A DNA stretch of 20,159 nt from positions 1 through 20,159 of the forward strand of contig CAYOCE010000022.1 in assembly GCA_964402405.1 (NCBI GenBank). Reading direction: 5' to 3'. The notes under the pieces were generated by a model. That model worked only from the letters and a program-made list of their open reading frames with translations, was not told the origin of the DNA and searched no databases. The position numbers and the translations under genes are program-made. This document shows, piece after piece, positions 1 to 8,886 of this stretch (position 1 is the stretch's first letter; each line of letters begins with the position of its first letter). The stretch comes from CAYOCE01 sp964402405. Lineage in GTDB: Bacteria; Pseudomonadota; Alphaproteobacteria; UBA7879.

Positions 1-2961
1 CATGGGGATATTGGTCCTATCAGCGATACCCTTGAGTGTTTTAATACATACGTGGATATTTTTAATACCATCCCTGGGCAACCTGCGAGAAATATTACCG
101 ATTTGATTCCCAAGGTACGTTTTCCTAGACAGTATAAACTTAATTTATCTGGAAAAGGAATCACGGCCCCAGTCCTCACAGACATTCTTAATGGTTTTGC
201 CGATTTTACTGATGCAGAAAACAAAAAAATAGAGCTGATGGAGATTGATCTCTCCAATAACATGGGCGGCAAAGATGGAGATGAAGCTATTTATAATCTC
301 AGTAGAGCTATAGGAAGACACACTTCTTTGCGATCTCTTAATTTTGGAGAAAATTTACTAGAAAATCCCCCTTTTCAAACAGCTCAAAGTACTATTTATA
401 TGGCGGAATGCTTAAGAAATTTAACAAAACTGGCGTTTTTGGATCTTAGTGGAAATAATATTGCACAAAAAGATGATATTGATGACCAAGGAACTATGGC
501 ATTGGGGCAAAGTCTAAAAAATCTTTTATCTCTTCGTACGATCAACTTGAGTGGTAATCTTATTGGAGGAAATATTAACCCTCGTGGAACCCAAGCGATT
601 GCTGAAGGGATAGGATATTTATCATCTCTCACTAGTCTCAATTTAGGAGGTAATCATATTGGTTATTATGATTCCAATCTTATGAGCGTTATGGGAACAA
701 TTGCTCTTGGAGAAGGAATTGGTCATTTAGATAACCTAGAGAGTCTTAATATGGGAAGTAATCACATCGGACATAGTGATTATTCCAATCCTAATGGAAC
801 AGTTTATCTTTCTATGGGGATCGGAAAATTAAGACGATTACAGGTTCTTTGGTTGCATGGTTCTAATTATATTGGATCTGGTGATTACTCCAATCCAGAA
901 GGAACCATTGCTTTTGGAGAAAATATTGGAAATCTTCTTCAATTAAAAGAACTATGTTTAGCCGATAATTGGATTGGATATTATGATAATATTAATTCAA
1001 GTGGGACAAGATCTATATCAAAAGGTCTCAGTCAACTTGTCAATTTAGAACAATTTACTTTATTATCTGCACCCCCATTTAAATGGACTCAGTCCTCTCC
1101 ATATCCAATGCCTAATGTAACATTTGCTTTAATTAACGAGGGACTTAAAAATACAAAAATTAAGCTCCTTTTTTTAATTGATGAAAATTCTGTTAATTCC
1201 TTTTTTGATCAAATTCCTATCACTACGACTTTAATTAATATGGTAAACAGATTTCCAGTACCCAGTATTAGCACAGCGATGGCTGTGACAAAGCGCTTAA
1301 AGCAATTTGCTAACATTACAGATCTTAATTTAGGTGGAAATCTATTAGGGTTAACCCCTGACTCTTTGGCAATTTTGGGGGAATTTTTGTCTTATTTTCA
1401 AAAATTAAAAACTCTTAATCTGAGGGGCAATGCACTAGGATTTTTTGATATAATTAATTCACAGGGGACAATTGCTCTTGGTAAGGGAATTGGTCAGCTT
1501 TCTAGCTTAGAAACCCTTAATTTGAGAACAAACAATATTGGATTGCGTGATGATCATGATGACCGGGGTACTATTGCCTTGGGAGAAGGAGTTGGACAGC
1601 TTTCTAACCTAAAATGTCTTAATTTAGATGCTAATGATTTATTTGAAAGAAAAACAAACACTGCAGGAGTCATCACGTTTGCAACTAATATAGGTAAGCT
1701 TACTAACTTAGAAAATCTTTTTTTAAATCAAAACGCAATTGGCGTAACCACTAATCTTACAGAAGGCATTATTGTTTTGGGCAAATCAATTGGACAGCTT
1801 TCTAACCTAAAATGTCTTGATTTAGGAATTAACAATATTGGAGAATGTGATACTACCAAAACTGGGGCATGTGATTATATTGATGAACGAGGAACAATTG
1901 CAATTGGAGAAGGAATTAAAAAATTATCTCAGTTAACATCATTAGATTTAGGAATTAACTATCTTGGCTATAATGATACATATGATGTGGGGGCGACTGC
2001 TATTATGGAAGCAATTGGATCCCTTGAGGAATTATTATACCTAAACCTACAAAGTTGGCCTAATTTTGGATTTGGATCACCGAATGCAACCCGTGCTTTG
2101 GCAAAGAGTCTTTTGAGTACAAAAAAACTAAATATCTTAAACCTTAGATTTAATCGAATTGGGTCTTTAGGGCCAGAAGAGCCGCTTGCTATTCTACAAG
2201 CATTGACCACTTCTCACTCTCAAAATCTTACTCTTAATGTGCAGGGAATGACAAATATTACATGGGTGGATGCGGCTCAAGTTCTCGCTGCCATTAAAGG
2301 TCAACAAGTTCGTGAAGGATGCGATCAACAAAAGTGTTTTGATAGAAGTGCTGTTCAAAGTGTATCATCAGAAAAACTTTCTTTTGAGTCAAATTCTTTA
2401 CCTTCAGATTCTTCCTGGGATCAATTTTCCGCAGGACAACGAAGAACTCTATCGACTTCTTTTGGAAGAGAAAACGGGCAAGCTATTTATAAAGGATTGG
2501 CCCTGGAGGTTTCTGAAGAGGATGAGGGTGAAGTAAAACCAAATCTTCAAGGTCAAGAGAATCCATCAAGATCACTCGCTGAAGAACAGGCTCCTGATCT
2601 TCAATCCCAACAAAAAGCTGAAACCTTAGATCTTCTTGAAACTTTGTCTTTTGAAGAAGAACCAACCTCCTTCTTTTTAACCAGATGGGGCAGGGGGGTT
2701 GGAAGATTTATCTCAAGCTCCTGGCAATCCACAAAAGAAACAACTTGGTCTTATTGGGACTCCACCTGGGATTGGATTACAGGGAAGGTAACACGTTATG
2801 CTACCCATGTTGTAACTGACAATGAGAGTTATTTTCCCAATGGTAATAATCCTAAAGTACGGGATTGGCCTTCAAAATCAACTTATTCTAATAGAACTTC
2901 CTTACATGGTGGTGGTATTCCAGCCTTACCCCCAGGAGCGCACTTTGCAGCTTTGCCCTAG
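1..2961 (+). CDS. Large leucine-rich-repeat protein, 5'-truncated by the window edge
   Basis: The frame is open from base 1. A GTG at 52 is in frame, but 17 sense codons precede it without a stop, so the true start is outside the window. Residues here are counted from that GTG. Residues ~25-735 are leucine-rich repeats of the long, roughly 40-residue type, recurring as LxxLNLxxNxIG, a D/N-rich loop, GTIALGEGIGxLxxL. This resembles RNase-inhibitor-like LRRs that alternate strand and helix. Residues ~760-870 are Ser/Glu/Gln-rich and probably disordered. Residues ~875-915 are rich in Trp, and the protein ends GAHFAALP. LRR arrays bind proteins, and in host-associated bacteria they are often effectors. 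No enzymatic domain is visible, so the ligand is unknown. The end is clean (TAG at 2959-2961), with gene debris following at once. Whether it has a signal peptide cannot be judged. Confidence 0.9.
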   Translation, partial: HGDIGPISDTLECFNTYVDIFNTIPGQPARNITDLIPKVRFPRQYKLNLSGKGITAPVLTDILNGFADFTDAENKKIELMEIDLSNNMGGKDGDEAIYNLSRAIGRHTSLRSLNFGENLLENPPFQTAQSTIYMAECLRNLTKLAFLDLSGNNIAQKDDIDDQGTMALGQSLKNLLSLRTINLSGNLIGGNINPRGTQAIAEGIGYLSSLTSLNLGGNHIGYYDSNLMSVMGTIALGEGIGHLDNLESLNMGSNHIGHSDYSNPNGTVYLSMGIGKLRRLQVLWLHGSNYIGSGDYSNPEGTIAFGENIGNLLQLKELCLADNWIGYYDNINSSGTRSISKGLSQLVNLEQFTLLSAPPFKWTQSSPYPMPNVTFALINEGLKNTKIKLLFLIDENSVNSFFDQIPITTTLINMVNRFPVPSISTAMAVTKRLKQFANITDLNLGGNLLGLTPDSLAILGEFLSYFQKLKTLNLRGNALGFFDIINSQGTIALGKGIGQLSSLETLNLRTNNIGLRDDHDDRGTIALGEGVGQLSNLKCLNLDANDLFERKTNTAGVITFATNIGKLTNLENLFLNQNAIGVTTNLTEGIIVLGKSIGQLSNLKCLDLGINNIGECDTTKTGACDYIDERGTIAIGEGIKKLSQLTSLDLGINYLGYNDTYDVGATAIMEAIGSLEELLYLNLQSWPNFGFGSPNATRALAKSLLSTKKLNILNLRFNRIGSLGPEEPLAILQALTTSHSQNLTLNVQGMTNITWVDAAQVLAAIKGQQVREGCDQQKCFDRSAVQSVSSEKLSFESNSLPSDSSWDQFSAGQRRTLSTSFGRENGQAIYKGLALEVSEEDEGEVKPNLQGQENPSRSLAEEQAPDLQSQQKAETLDLLETLSFEEEPTSFFLTRWGRGVGRFISSSWQSTKETTWSYWDSTWDWITGKVTRYATHVVTDNESYFPNGNNPKVRDWPSKSTYSNRTSLHGGGIPALPPGAHFAALP

Positions 2962-2964
2962 TAA

Positions 2965-3225
2965 AGGGCCTTGGGATGTCAATATCAATTTCTTCATTCC
3001 GACAAAAAACCCCAAATTGCAATTGAAGCGAAAATTTCTACTTTGATTGATAAACAAGATCTGAGGGGTTTAATAGAATTTACTAAAGAACATAAGCCAA
3101 AAAAATCCATTGTTGTATCTCAGGATACGAATATGAGAGTGTTAACAATAGATGATATTCAAATTCATATCATGCCTATAGAGAAATTTTTAAAAGAGCT
3201 GTGGGCAGGAAATGTTTTAGAATGA
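2965..3225 (+). pseudogene. Remnant of a DUF4143-type AAA ATPase (C-terminal tail, frameshifted)
   Basis: From 2971 a frame of about 84 codons contains QIAIEAKIS, DLRGLIEFTKEHKPKKSIVV and a tail ending IEKFLKELWAG. This matches the C-terminal nuclease-like part of ATP-binding proteins of the AAA_14-DUF4143 type, in which an (I/V)E(V/A)K motif is followed by a helix and a strand. The preceding strand, DVNINFFIPT, lies one base out of frame (from 2972). The two frames join around the A6-C4 run at 3004-3013, which points to an indel there. Everything upstream of this (P-loop, Walker B) is missing, so this is debris and not a gene. The 50-codon ORF that begins inside its stop (3222-3374) has no recognisable content. 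Family assignment is by motif recognition only. Confidence 0.6.
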
Positions 3226-3436
3226 TTGAGATAGTTTTATCAGCGCTTATATATACTCGTGAAAATAGGGATTCATTTTCGGGGTATATTAATCTCAGAG
3301 ATATAGGTACTCCTTCTTTGATCACCCACCACAGAGGTTTTGGTGGATTATTAAGGGATCTTTTAATTGGTTAAAAATGATTAGCTCACGTTTTCATTTC
3401 ATTTGGATTCAAACCCCATCAATTATTATCCGTTTT

Positions 3437-3613
3437 TTAGTTTTTCATCACATAATCTTTTACAAATGGGTGTTCAGATCCGTAGATGGTGGAAAAGATT
3501 GGAGTGCCATGGTTGAGGTATTGTTTCATATCAGCTTTAGTTGGAGTTTTTGTGAAATCAATCTCAACAAAAACGCCTTTGGATTCTAAATCCTTATATT
3601 CCTTTTCTTCCAA
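3437..3613 (-). pseudogene. Protein-like fragment of unknown origin, possibly thioredoxin-fold
   Basis: On the minus strand one frame stays open for about 58 codons from near 3613 to a stop at 3437-3439. It reads like a real protein: KGVFVEIDFTKTPTKADM, then NHGTPIFSTIYG, then HPFVKDYVMKN. There is no start codon, and it abuts the end of the IS5 transposase fragment in another frame. The order hydrophobic strand, DxT, helix, G-(T/V)-P-(I/L)-F/Y strand is reminiscent of the C-terminal thioredoxin domain of DsbD-like proteins. The resemblance is weak and no CxxC is present. It could equally be a fragment of something else. It is listed because its composition differs from random frames and it fills an otherwise gene-free stretch. 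Confidence 0.25.
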
Positions 3614-3621
3614 AATTATGT

Positions 3622-4274
3622 TTATTTTTCTTGGTGACAGTATTCATGTACCTTAAGCCCATCATATCCTGTGTCACCAAGGACTTCTTCACTAAAACTA
3701 GGATCAGCTTCTTCTAGTAAAGAAGGGACGCAGCTTTTATCTGATGTTTTATGGTCTGTCATCTGGGAAGCGTGGACAAAGCCTTTTGCATCAACTCCTA
3801 TGTGTATCTTACGCCAGATTTTTCTAGCATATATTTTCCCTTTCTTTGTTTTAAGCCATTCTTTTTCTCCATAAACCTTAAGTCCACTACTATCAAGAAC
3901 AAGATAAATATTCTCTTTTAAAGAGGAAAATTTGATAGACGAAAGGGCACTAGCCATCCGCCGAGAAAGCCGACTAAATTCTGGGACCATAAGAGCTATC
4001 TTAGAAGCCTAAACAAGGAAACCATAAAACCTTCTAATTGCCGTAGAGCTAGTTTAAAAATGTGACGAACTGTAGCGAGGAGCTTTATACAAGCCTCTGA
4101 ATAAATGAAGGGGCGTCCTCTTTTTCTATTGGATGAAAGTGGTTCATACCAAGTATTTTCAAAGCCTTCTTCAACCCAAACACTTAAAGACCCTCTTTTC
4201 TTTAAAGCAGCATTATATTCTTTCCAATTGGTAACCCGATATTTCTTCTCATCGTACTCACCCTTGCTTTCAGC
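3622..4274 (-). pseudogene. Broken IS5-family (IS903-like) DDE transposase
   Basis: Two overlapping minus-strand frames together give most of an IS5-group transposase. The N-terminal part (about 4274 to 4005) contains YRVTNWKEYNAALKKRGSLS, VW, GRPFIYSEACIKL and LRQLEGF, the standard N-terminal signature. The other frame (about 4011 to 3622) contains MVPEFSRLSRR, LVLDSSGLKVYG (first catalytic Asp), WRKIHIGVDAKG and EEVLGDTGYDG (second Asp). The frames switch near 4000-4011. The frame is also closed by TGA upstream at 4275-4277, and the protein stops right after HEYCHQEK. That removes the C-terminal region that should carry the last catalytic Glu. It is therefore an inactive remnant with at least one frameshift and a 3' truncation. 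Family membership is well supported by motif order. Confidence 0.85.
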
Positions 4275-4318
4275 TCAGTTTATTCTTGTTCGTAAAATAC
4301 CCCATCCCAAAGATTTAA

Positions 4319-4349
4319 GCAACAAAGCCCCTATTTTTCAACAAAGTTG
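4319..4349 (-). repeat. Probable IS5-type terminal inverted repeat
   Basis: Read on the minus strand, this stretch upstream of the transposase remnant contains GGGGCTTTGTTGC, preceded by a second CTTTGTTG. The octamer CAACAAAG occurs on the plus strand at 4320-4327 and again at 4339-4346. GGCTTTGTTG-type ends are characteristic of IS903-like IS5 elements. The matching end beyond the transposase's 3' side was not found, in line with truncation of the element. Confidence 0.45.
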
Positions 4350-4472
4350 ATTTGTGGGAAGGTTCCTTTATGTTTAATAGTCTACAAATAGAACAACAGA
4401 GACCTAAATCCATATTTATCAATCATATAATATTACCTAATAAATAAACTCCAGAAAAAGAGAAAGAAACTG

Positions 4473-4500
4473 TTGATTTTAGTCTCCTAATAAGTAAAAT
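4473..4500 (+). promoter_or_regulatory. Candidate sigma70-type promoter upstream of the effector operon
   Basis: TTGATT (4473-4478) and TAAAAT (4495-4500) are separated by 16 bases. They match TTGACA at 4 of 6 and TATAAT at 5 of 6 positions. A transcript would begin near 4507, before the 38-codon ORF at 4543 and the Sel1 gene at 4735. In DNA this AT-rich, chance matches are common, so this is a candidate only. Confidence 0.35.
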
Positions 4501-4542
4501 AGCGTCTACGTAAATATAGTACATATCTTAAAGGGGGATACC

Positions 4543-4659
4543 ATGAAGAAATGTTTCGAGTATGTTTTAAGTGCTAAGATTGTTTTGGCTTTAGCAAACA
4601 AGACGTCCCATTCTGTAGATCACGCAAACCTTTTAGCTGGTATTTCGATGCAACGTTAG
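4543..4659 (+). CDS. Small ORF, 38 aa, hypothetical
   Basis: An ATG preceded by a strong ribosome binding site (AAGGGGG, about 5 bases upstream) opens 38 codons, starting MKKCFEYVLSAKIVLALA and ending at TAG 4657-4659. A short hydrophobic segment (VLSAKIVLALA) follows a Lys-Lys start, like the beginning of a signal peptide. The rest (KTSHSVDHANLLAG) matches nothing I recognise. It may be a leader peptide, or the stub of a lost exported protein whose 5' end and ribosome binding site survive. It lies 75 bases before the Sel1 gene on the same strand. The ribosome binding site is the best evidence that it is translated. Confidence 0.35.
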   Translation: MKKCFEYVLSAKIVLALANKTSHSVDHANLLAGISMQR

Positions 4660-4734
4660 TATGTTTTTTCCTGCGTTAGAGATTAAAATAGCTCATTAAC
4701 GAAAATTTAACTTAATATTTAAGGAAATATCCTC

Positions 4735-7700
4735 ATGAAGATCTTTTTCCACATTCTAAGATTTAGCCTCATTAGTCTATTACTATGCCCTTTTGATAAT
4801 TCTGTTGTCCAATCGGCAGGAATGCAAGAAAGAATGGAGGTAGAGGGAGATGATCTTGATAGTGAATCAATGCTTATGGCGGTGGATGGACGTAATAGCA
4901 GAGGGATTCCCCTAGGTTTGGATGAAGCGTCTATGAGTGGAATGACGTTTCCCAGTGTTAGTCTTCCTGATTTGCCGCGTAGCCGTCACTATGCAAAACT
5001 TATAAATATTTTGAAGATTCGTCCTTACTTTCGAAAGAAATGCCTGGTAATAACCCCGGATAGTGTGGATCCCCTTTTAAGGGCTGTAAGTCAACATCAA
5101 GAATCTTTTTTCCAGTATGAGGGTGGTATTGTTGTACACATGGGCGTTGATCCTGACAAGAATGAACAGATTTTAAGAATCTTTAAAAGCGTCTCCAAAA
5201 TAGAAGTTTTAAAGCCAGAAGGATTCCTTTTAGAGAAAGGTTATATTAATAGGGTTTTGCAACATAGCTTGCAGTTCTATGACAATCTAAGAGAGCTACA
5301 TTTAAAATTATTAAATGTGCCTGAAGAAGATCTTTTAGAACTCTTTGATCCTGATAATTTCGGGTCTCCAGAAAAACTAAGAGTTGTTGATTTGGAAGGA
5401 AGTGAAATGACCCCTGAAAACGTTCAAAACATTAAGCGTAATTTTCCCAACCTACAACAATTTAGTATTGCAGACAAAAACCCTGAAGTACTTTTCATAG
5501 AGCCCCAAGTACCTCGTGCTCCAGAGCCCTCCATAGAGGAAGAAGAAAAAAGGGCCCACATAGAAGAGGTTAAAGAGCGCTTTAAAGCAGCAGAATCTTT
5601 GTATATAGGCATTTGCCATGGACAAAAGAATCTCTTGGACACGCTTTTAAAGCAGTCCCACGAAGGATGTAAAGAGGCAGAGCTCTATCTTGCTTTCTCT
5701 TATTTGTCTCTTGGTAATATGTTTGAAGCAAGACCCCTTTTTTCTAATGTAAAAGGATATCTTGAGAGGTATGAACAAGACAACATCCCTGAAGTGCAAA
5801 ATGCCTTGGGGTATATGTACCTTCATGGTATATCCGTGGATAGAAACGACGAAAAAGCTCAGCATCTTTTAAAATCTGCTGCTGATCAAGACCACGGCTT
5901 TGCAAAAATGAATCTGGGCGGCATCTATTATGGAGATGACAGTCTAGGGAATAACATAGAAAAAGCCTTGGAACTTTTTATATATAGTGCGGACAGAGGA
6001 AATTTTCTTTCACAAACAACGTTATCTAATATTTACCAATCTCAAGATTGGTCTCAAGAGAAAGGAGAGAGAGTCCTCCGCTTTTTAAGAGGCTCTGCAA
6101 GTGAAAACCATCCCTCTGCGCAGTATACCTTGAGTCTTGTTCTCTCAAACTCTAAAAATCCGCACGCAAACTTAGAGGAAAGTCATCGCCTTTTAGAAAC
6201 TTCCGCAAATCAAGCATATGACCTTGCTCAATACGAGCTTGGGCTTAGATATTTGGAAGGAAATGGAGGTGTGCCAAAAAACATAGAAACAGCCATCAGG
6301 TTTTTAACAGCTGCCGCAAACACATCCTATGCCCCTGCTCAGTATCAACTAGCGACCATGTATTGGGAGGGGAATGGCGTGGCAGAAGACATCGAAAAGG
6401 CTCTGGAATTATTTATTAACTCTGCAGATGAAGGATATTCTTTTTCACAAAACAAATTATTTAGTATTTGCCAATCGCAAGATTGGTCTCAAGAGAAAGG
6501 AGAGAGAGTCCTCCGCTTTTTAAGAGGCTCTGCAAGTGAAAACCATCCCTCTGCGCAGTATACCTTGAGTCTTGTTCTCTCAAACTCTAAAAATCCGCAC
6601 GCAAACTTAGAGGAAAGTCATCGCCTTTTAGAAACTTCCGCAAATCAAGCATATGACCTTGCTCAATACGAGCTTGGGCTTAGATATTTGGAAGGAAATG
6701 GAGGTGTGCCAAAAAACATAGAAACAGCCATCAGGTTTTTAACAGCTGCCGCAAACACATCCTATGCCCCTGCTCAGTATCAACTAGCGACCATGTATTG
6801 GGAGGGGAATGGCGTGGCAGAAGACATCGAAAAGGCTCTGGAATTATTTATTAACTCTGCAGATGAAGGATATTCTTTTTCACAAAACAAATTATTTAGT
6901 ATTTGCCAATCGCAAGATTGGTCTCAAGAAACAGGAGAGAGGATCTTCCGCTTTTTAAGAGACTCTGCAATTGAAAACCATCTCTCTGCGCAGTATACGT
7001 TGGGTCTTATTCTCTCAAACCCTGGAAATCCACACGCAAACTTAGAAGAAAGTCATCGCTTTTTAGAAGCTTCTGCGAAACAAGGATATAATTTTGCTCA
7101 ATACAAACTTGGGATTCGGTATTTGAATGAGCAACATATTCCGGAAAAGCTAAAAGCAGCTGTTGACCTATTAACAGCTGCTGCAAATAAAATGTATTCT
7201 CCTGCCCAGCATCAACTGGCGACCATGTATTGGAAGGGAACTCACGTGAATAAGGATTTGGAAAAATCTCTAAAGTTTTTCATCTCTGCTGCTGATAATA
7301 GGCATCTCGTTTCCCAAGAGTCACTTCATAGCATGTTCGTTCCTCGGATTTGGGAAAATGAGGAGGGAGAACAGGTTAGGATTCTCCTTAAGGATTTTGC
7401 AGATCAAGGCTATGCCTCGGCACAATATGCGTTGGCGCGTATCCTTTTGGATTCTGGGAACCCTCGTATGGATGTGGCAGAAGGCTTGCAGCTATTAAAT
7501 ACCTCTGCACACCAAAAGTATGCTTTTGCTCAATATACTCTTGGACATAAATATTTAAAAGGGGAAGGCATCAACCGAGAAAAAGAAAGGGGAGTAGGTT
7601 TTTTAACAGCCGCTGCTAACCAAGGAAACAAGTTCGCCCAATCTGAATTAGGAATTGCTTATTTAAGAGGAGAAATAGATGGCAGAAAAAATTTAGAAAA

Positions 7701-8853
7701 GGCTATTCCTCTTTTAACAAAGGCTGCAAAACAAGGATCTGCAGATGCTGCATATGCTCTGGGAGAAGTGTATCAGGGGCATGACCGAGGGGAGCCAAAT
7801 CTTCCAGCGGCTGTAAAATATTACCAACTTGCTGCTGATAAGGGGCATGTGATGGCTCTTTATAAACTTGGTTTCATGTACGCACAAGGTAGAGGTGTGA
7901 ATCGAGACGAAGCAAAAGCTTTAGAGTTGCACCGTCGTGTTGCCCAAGAAGGGGGTGTAGAGGTGCAGTGTGAGCTTGCAGAGGAGTACAGAAAAGGTCG
8001 ACGTGTTGCTAGAAATATAGATATAGCGGATGAATTTCTTCATCTTGCTGCCGATGAGGGGCAATATGTAGAAGCCCAATATGCTCTTGGAAAAATATAT
8101 CAAGGTTTGGGGCGGGAACCAAATCTTCCAGAGGCTGTAAGATATTATCAACTTGCTGCTGATAAGGGTCATGTGATGGCTCTTTATAAACTTGGTTTGA
8201 TGTACGCACAAGGTAGAAGTGTGGATCGAGACGAAGTAAAGGCCTTAGAGTTGCACCGTCGTGCTGCCCAGGGGGGAGATGCAAAAATGCAATTTAAATT
8301 GGGAGAAGATTATCAAATGGGCCGTGGGGTTACAGAAAACCTAGCAGTAGCAGTAGAATTTTACCAACTTGCTTCTGACCAAAATTATGGAAATGCCCAG
8401 TGTAACTTAGGAATTATGTATGCAAAAGGTGAAGGTGTTGATAGAAACCCTGAAGAGGCTTTAAGATTGCTACGAGCAGCAATACAAGCAGTACCCCGCC
8501 CTTATTATCATGGCCTTGACAGAGATCTTTACAACTTTGGGAATATATACAAGAACGGGACACATAACATCCCTATAAACCTGGAGATTGCCCAAAGATT
8601 TTATGAACTTGCAAAGAATTTGGGACATTCAAAGGCAACATTAGAGTTTTACCAATTACATGCCAATCAAGGCGATAGCGACGCTCAATACCAATTGGGG
8701 TTGATATACAAAGAAGGAAAAGGCGTTGATAAGAATGACGAAAAAGCTTTGAAGTTTTTTTCTTTAGCTGCAGACCAGGGTCATGCCGATGCAAAAAGAG
8801 AAAAAAGAAATGCTATAAGAAGACTTGCTAGAAAAGACAAAGGGCCGGTGTGA
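4735..8853 (+). CDS. Exported Sel1-repeat protein, 1372 aa, with internal tandem duplications
   Basis: ATG at 4735 follows AAGGAAAT. The N terminus (MKIFFHILRFSLISLLLCPF, then a probable cleavage after QSA) is a Sec-type signal peptide. Residues ~30-250 form a unique head with LRR-like stretches (LRELHLKLL, LRVVDLEGS). From about residue 255 to the end the protein is a continuous array of Sel1 repeats of about 36 residues (AQYxLGxMYxxGxGVxxDxxKALxxxxxAAxxG), roughly 28-30 of them. Sel1 solenoids bind proteins and are common in host-directed proteins of intracellular bacteria. Residues ~437-581 and ~582-726 are identical and a diverged third copy follows. A second, older 108-residue duplication lies near residues 1020-1190. 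It is the first large gene of a three-gene run, with a 33-base gap to the next. No catalytic domain is seen and the partner is unknown. Confidence 0.93.
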   Translation: MKIFFHILRFSLISLLLCPFDNSVVQSAGMQERMEVEGDDLDSESMLMAVDGRNSRGIPLGLDEASMSGMTFPSVSLPDLPRSRHYAKLINILKIRPYFRKKCLVITPDSVDPLLRAVSQHQESFFQYEGGIVVHMGVDPDKNEQILRIFKSVSKIEVLKPEGFLLEKGYINRVLQHSLQFYDNLRELHLKLLNVPEEDLLELFDPDNFGSPEKLRVVDLEGSEMTPENVQNIKRNFPNLQQFSIADKNPEVLFIEPQVPRAPEPSIEEEEKRAHIEEVKERFKAAESLYIGICHGQKNLLDTLLKQSHEGCKEAELYLAFSYLSLGNMFEARPLFSNVKGYLERYEQDNIPEVQNALGYMYLHGISVDRNDEKAQHLLKSAADQDHGFAKMNLGGIYYGDDSLGNNIEKALELFIYSADRGNFLSQTTLSNIYQSQDWSQEKGERVLRFLRGSASENHPSAQYTLSLVLSNSKNPHANLEESHRLLETSANQAYDLAQYELGLRYLEGNGGVPKNIETAIRFLTAAANTSYAPAQYQLATMYWEGNGVAEDIEKALELFINSADEGYSFSQNKLFSICQSQDWSQEKGERVLRFLRGSASENHPSAQYTLSLVLSNSKNPHANLEESHRLLETSANQAYDLAQYELGLRYLEGNGGVPKNIETAIRFLTAAANTSYAPAQYQLATMYWEGNGVAEDIEKALELFINSADEGYSFSQNKLFSICQSQDWSQETGERIFRFLRDSAIENHLSAQYTLGLILSNPGNPHANLEESHRFLEASAKQGYNFAQYKLGIRYLNEQHIPEKLKAAVDLLTAAANKMYSPAQHQLATMYWKGTHVNKDLEKSLKFFISAADNRHLVSQESLHSMFVPRIWENEEGEQVRILLKDFADQGYASAQYALARILLDSGNPRMDVAEGLQLLNTSAHQKYAFAQYTLGHKYLKGEGINREKERGVGFLTAAANQGNKFAQSELGIAYLRGEIDGRKNLEKAIPLLTKAAKQGSADAAYALGEVYQGHDRGEPNLPAAVKYYQLAADKGHVMALYKLGFMYAQGRGVNRDEAKALELHRRVAQEGGVEVQCELAEEYRKGRRVARNIDIADEFLHLAADEGQYVEAQYALGKIYQGLGREPNLPEAVRYYQLAADKGHVMALYKLGLMYAQGRSVDRDEVKALELHRRAAQGGDAKMQFKLGEDYQMGRGVTENLAVAVEFYQLASDQNYGNAQCNLGIMYAKGEGVDRNPEEALRLLRAAIQAVPRPYYHGLDRDLYNFGNIYKNGTHNIPINLEIAQRFYELAKNLGHSKATLEFYQLHANQGDSDAQYQLGLIYKEGKGVDKNDEKALKFFSLAADQGHADAKREKRNAIRRLARKDKGPV
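6043..6929 (+). repeat. Perfect tandem duplication, 435-bp unit, inside the Sel1 gene
   Basis: Bases from 6043 are repeated with an offset of exactly 435 bp. Copy 1 is 6043-6477 and copy 2 is 6478-6912, and identity continues for about 17 bases into the third unit. Reading them side by side I found no mismatch. The unit is 145 codons, four Sel1 repeats. A third unit starts at 6913 but has many substitutions, so an old triplication or array was recently expanded by one unit. Confidence 0.95.
7795..8300 (+). repeat. Older in-frame duplication, 324-bp offset, in the Sel1 gene
   Basis: The stretch beginning CCAAATCTTCCAG at 7795 recurs at 8119. The offset is 324 bp, or 108 codons (three Sel1 repeats). 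The first ~170 bases of each copy are nearly identical (both encode YYQLAADKGHVMALYKLG), with scattered substitutions. This copy pair is clearly older than the 435-bp one and shows repeated growth of the array. Confidence 0.8.
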
Positions 8854-8886
8854 TATTATGATAATGAATGAAAAAGGAGACTCAGA

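Noticed and set aside
3222..3374. 50-codon plus-strand ORF overlapping the stop of the DUF4143 remnant
   Set aside because: No ribosome binding site, no recognisable motif, and it lies in decayed sequence. The ATGA overlap alone is not enough.
6043..6929. Direct repeats considered as a CRISPR array or satellite
   Set aside because: The unit is 435 bp, lies in frame in a coding gene and encodes four Sel1 repeats. There is no short repeat and spacer pattern.
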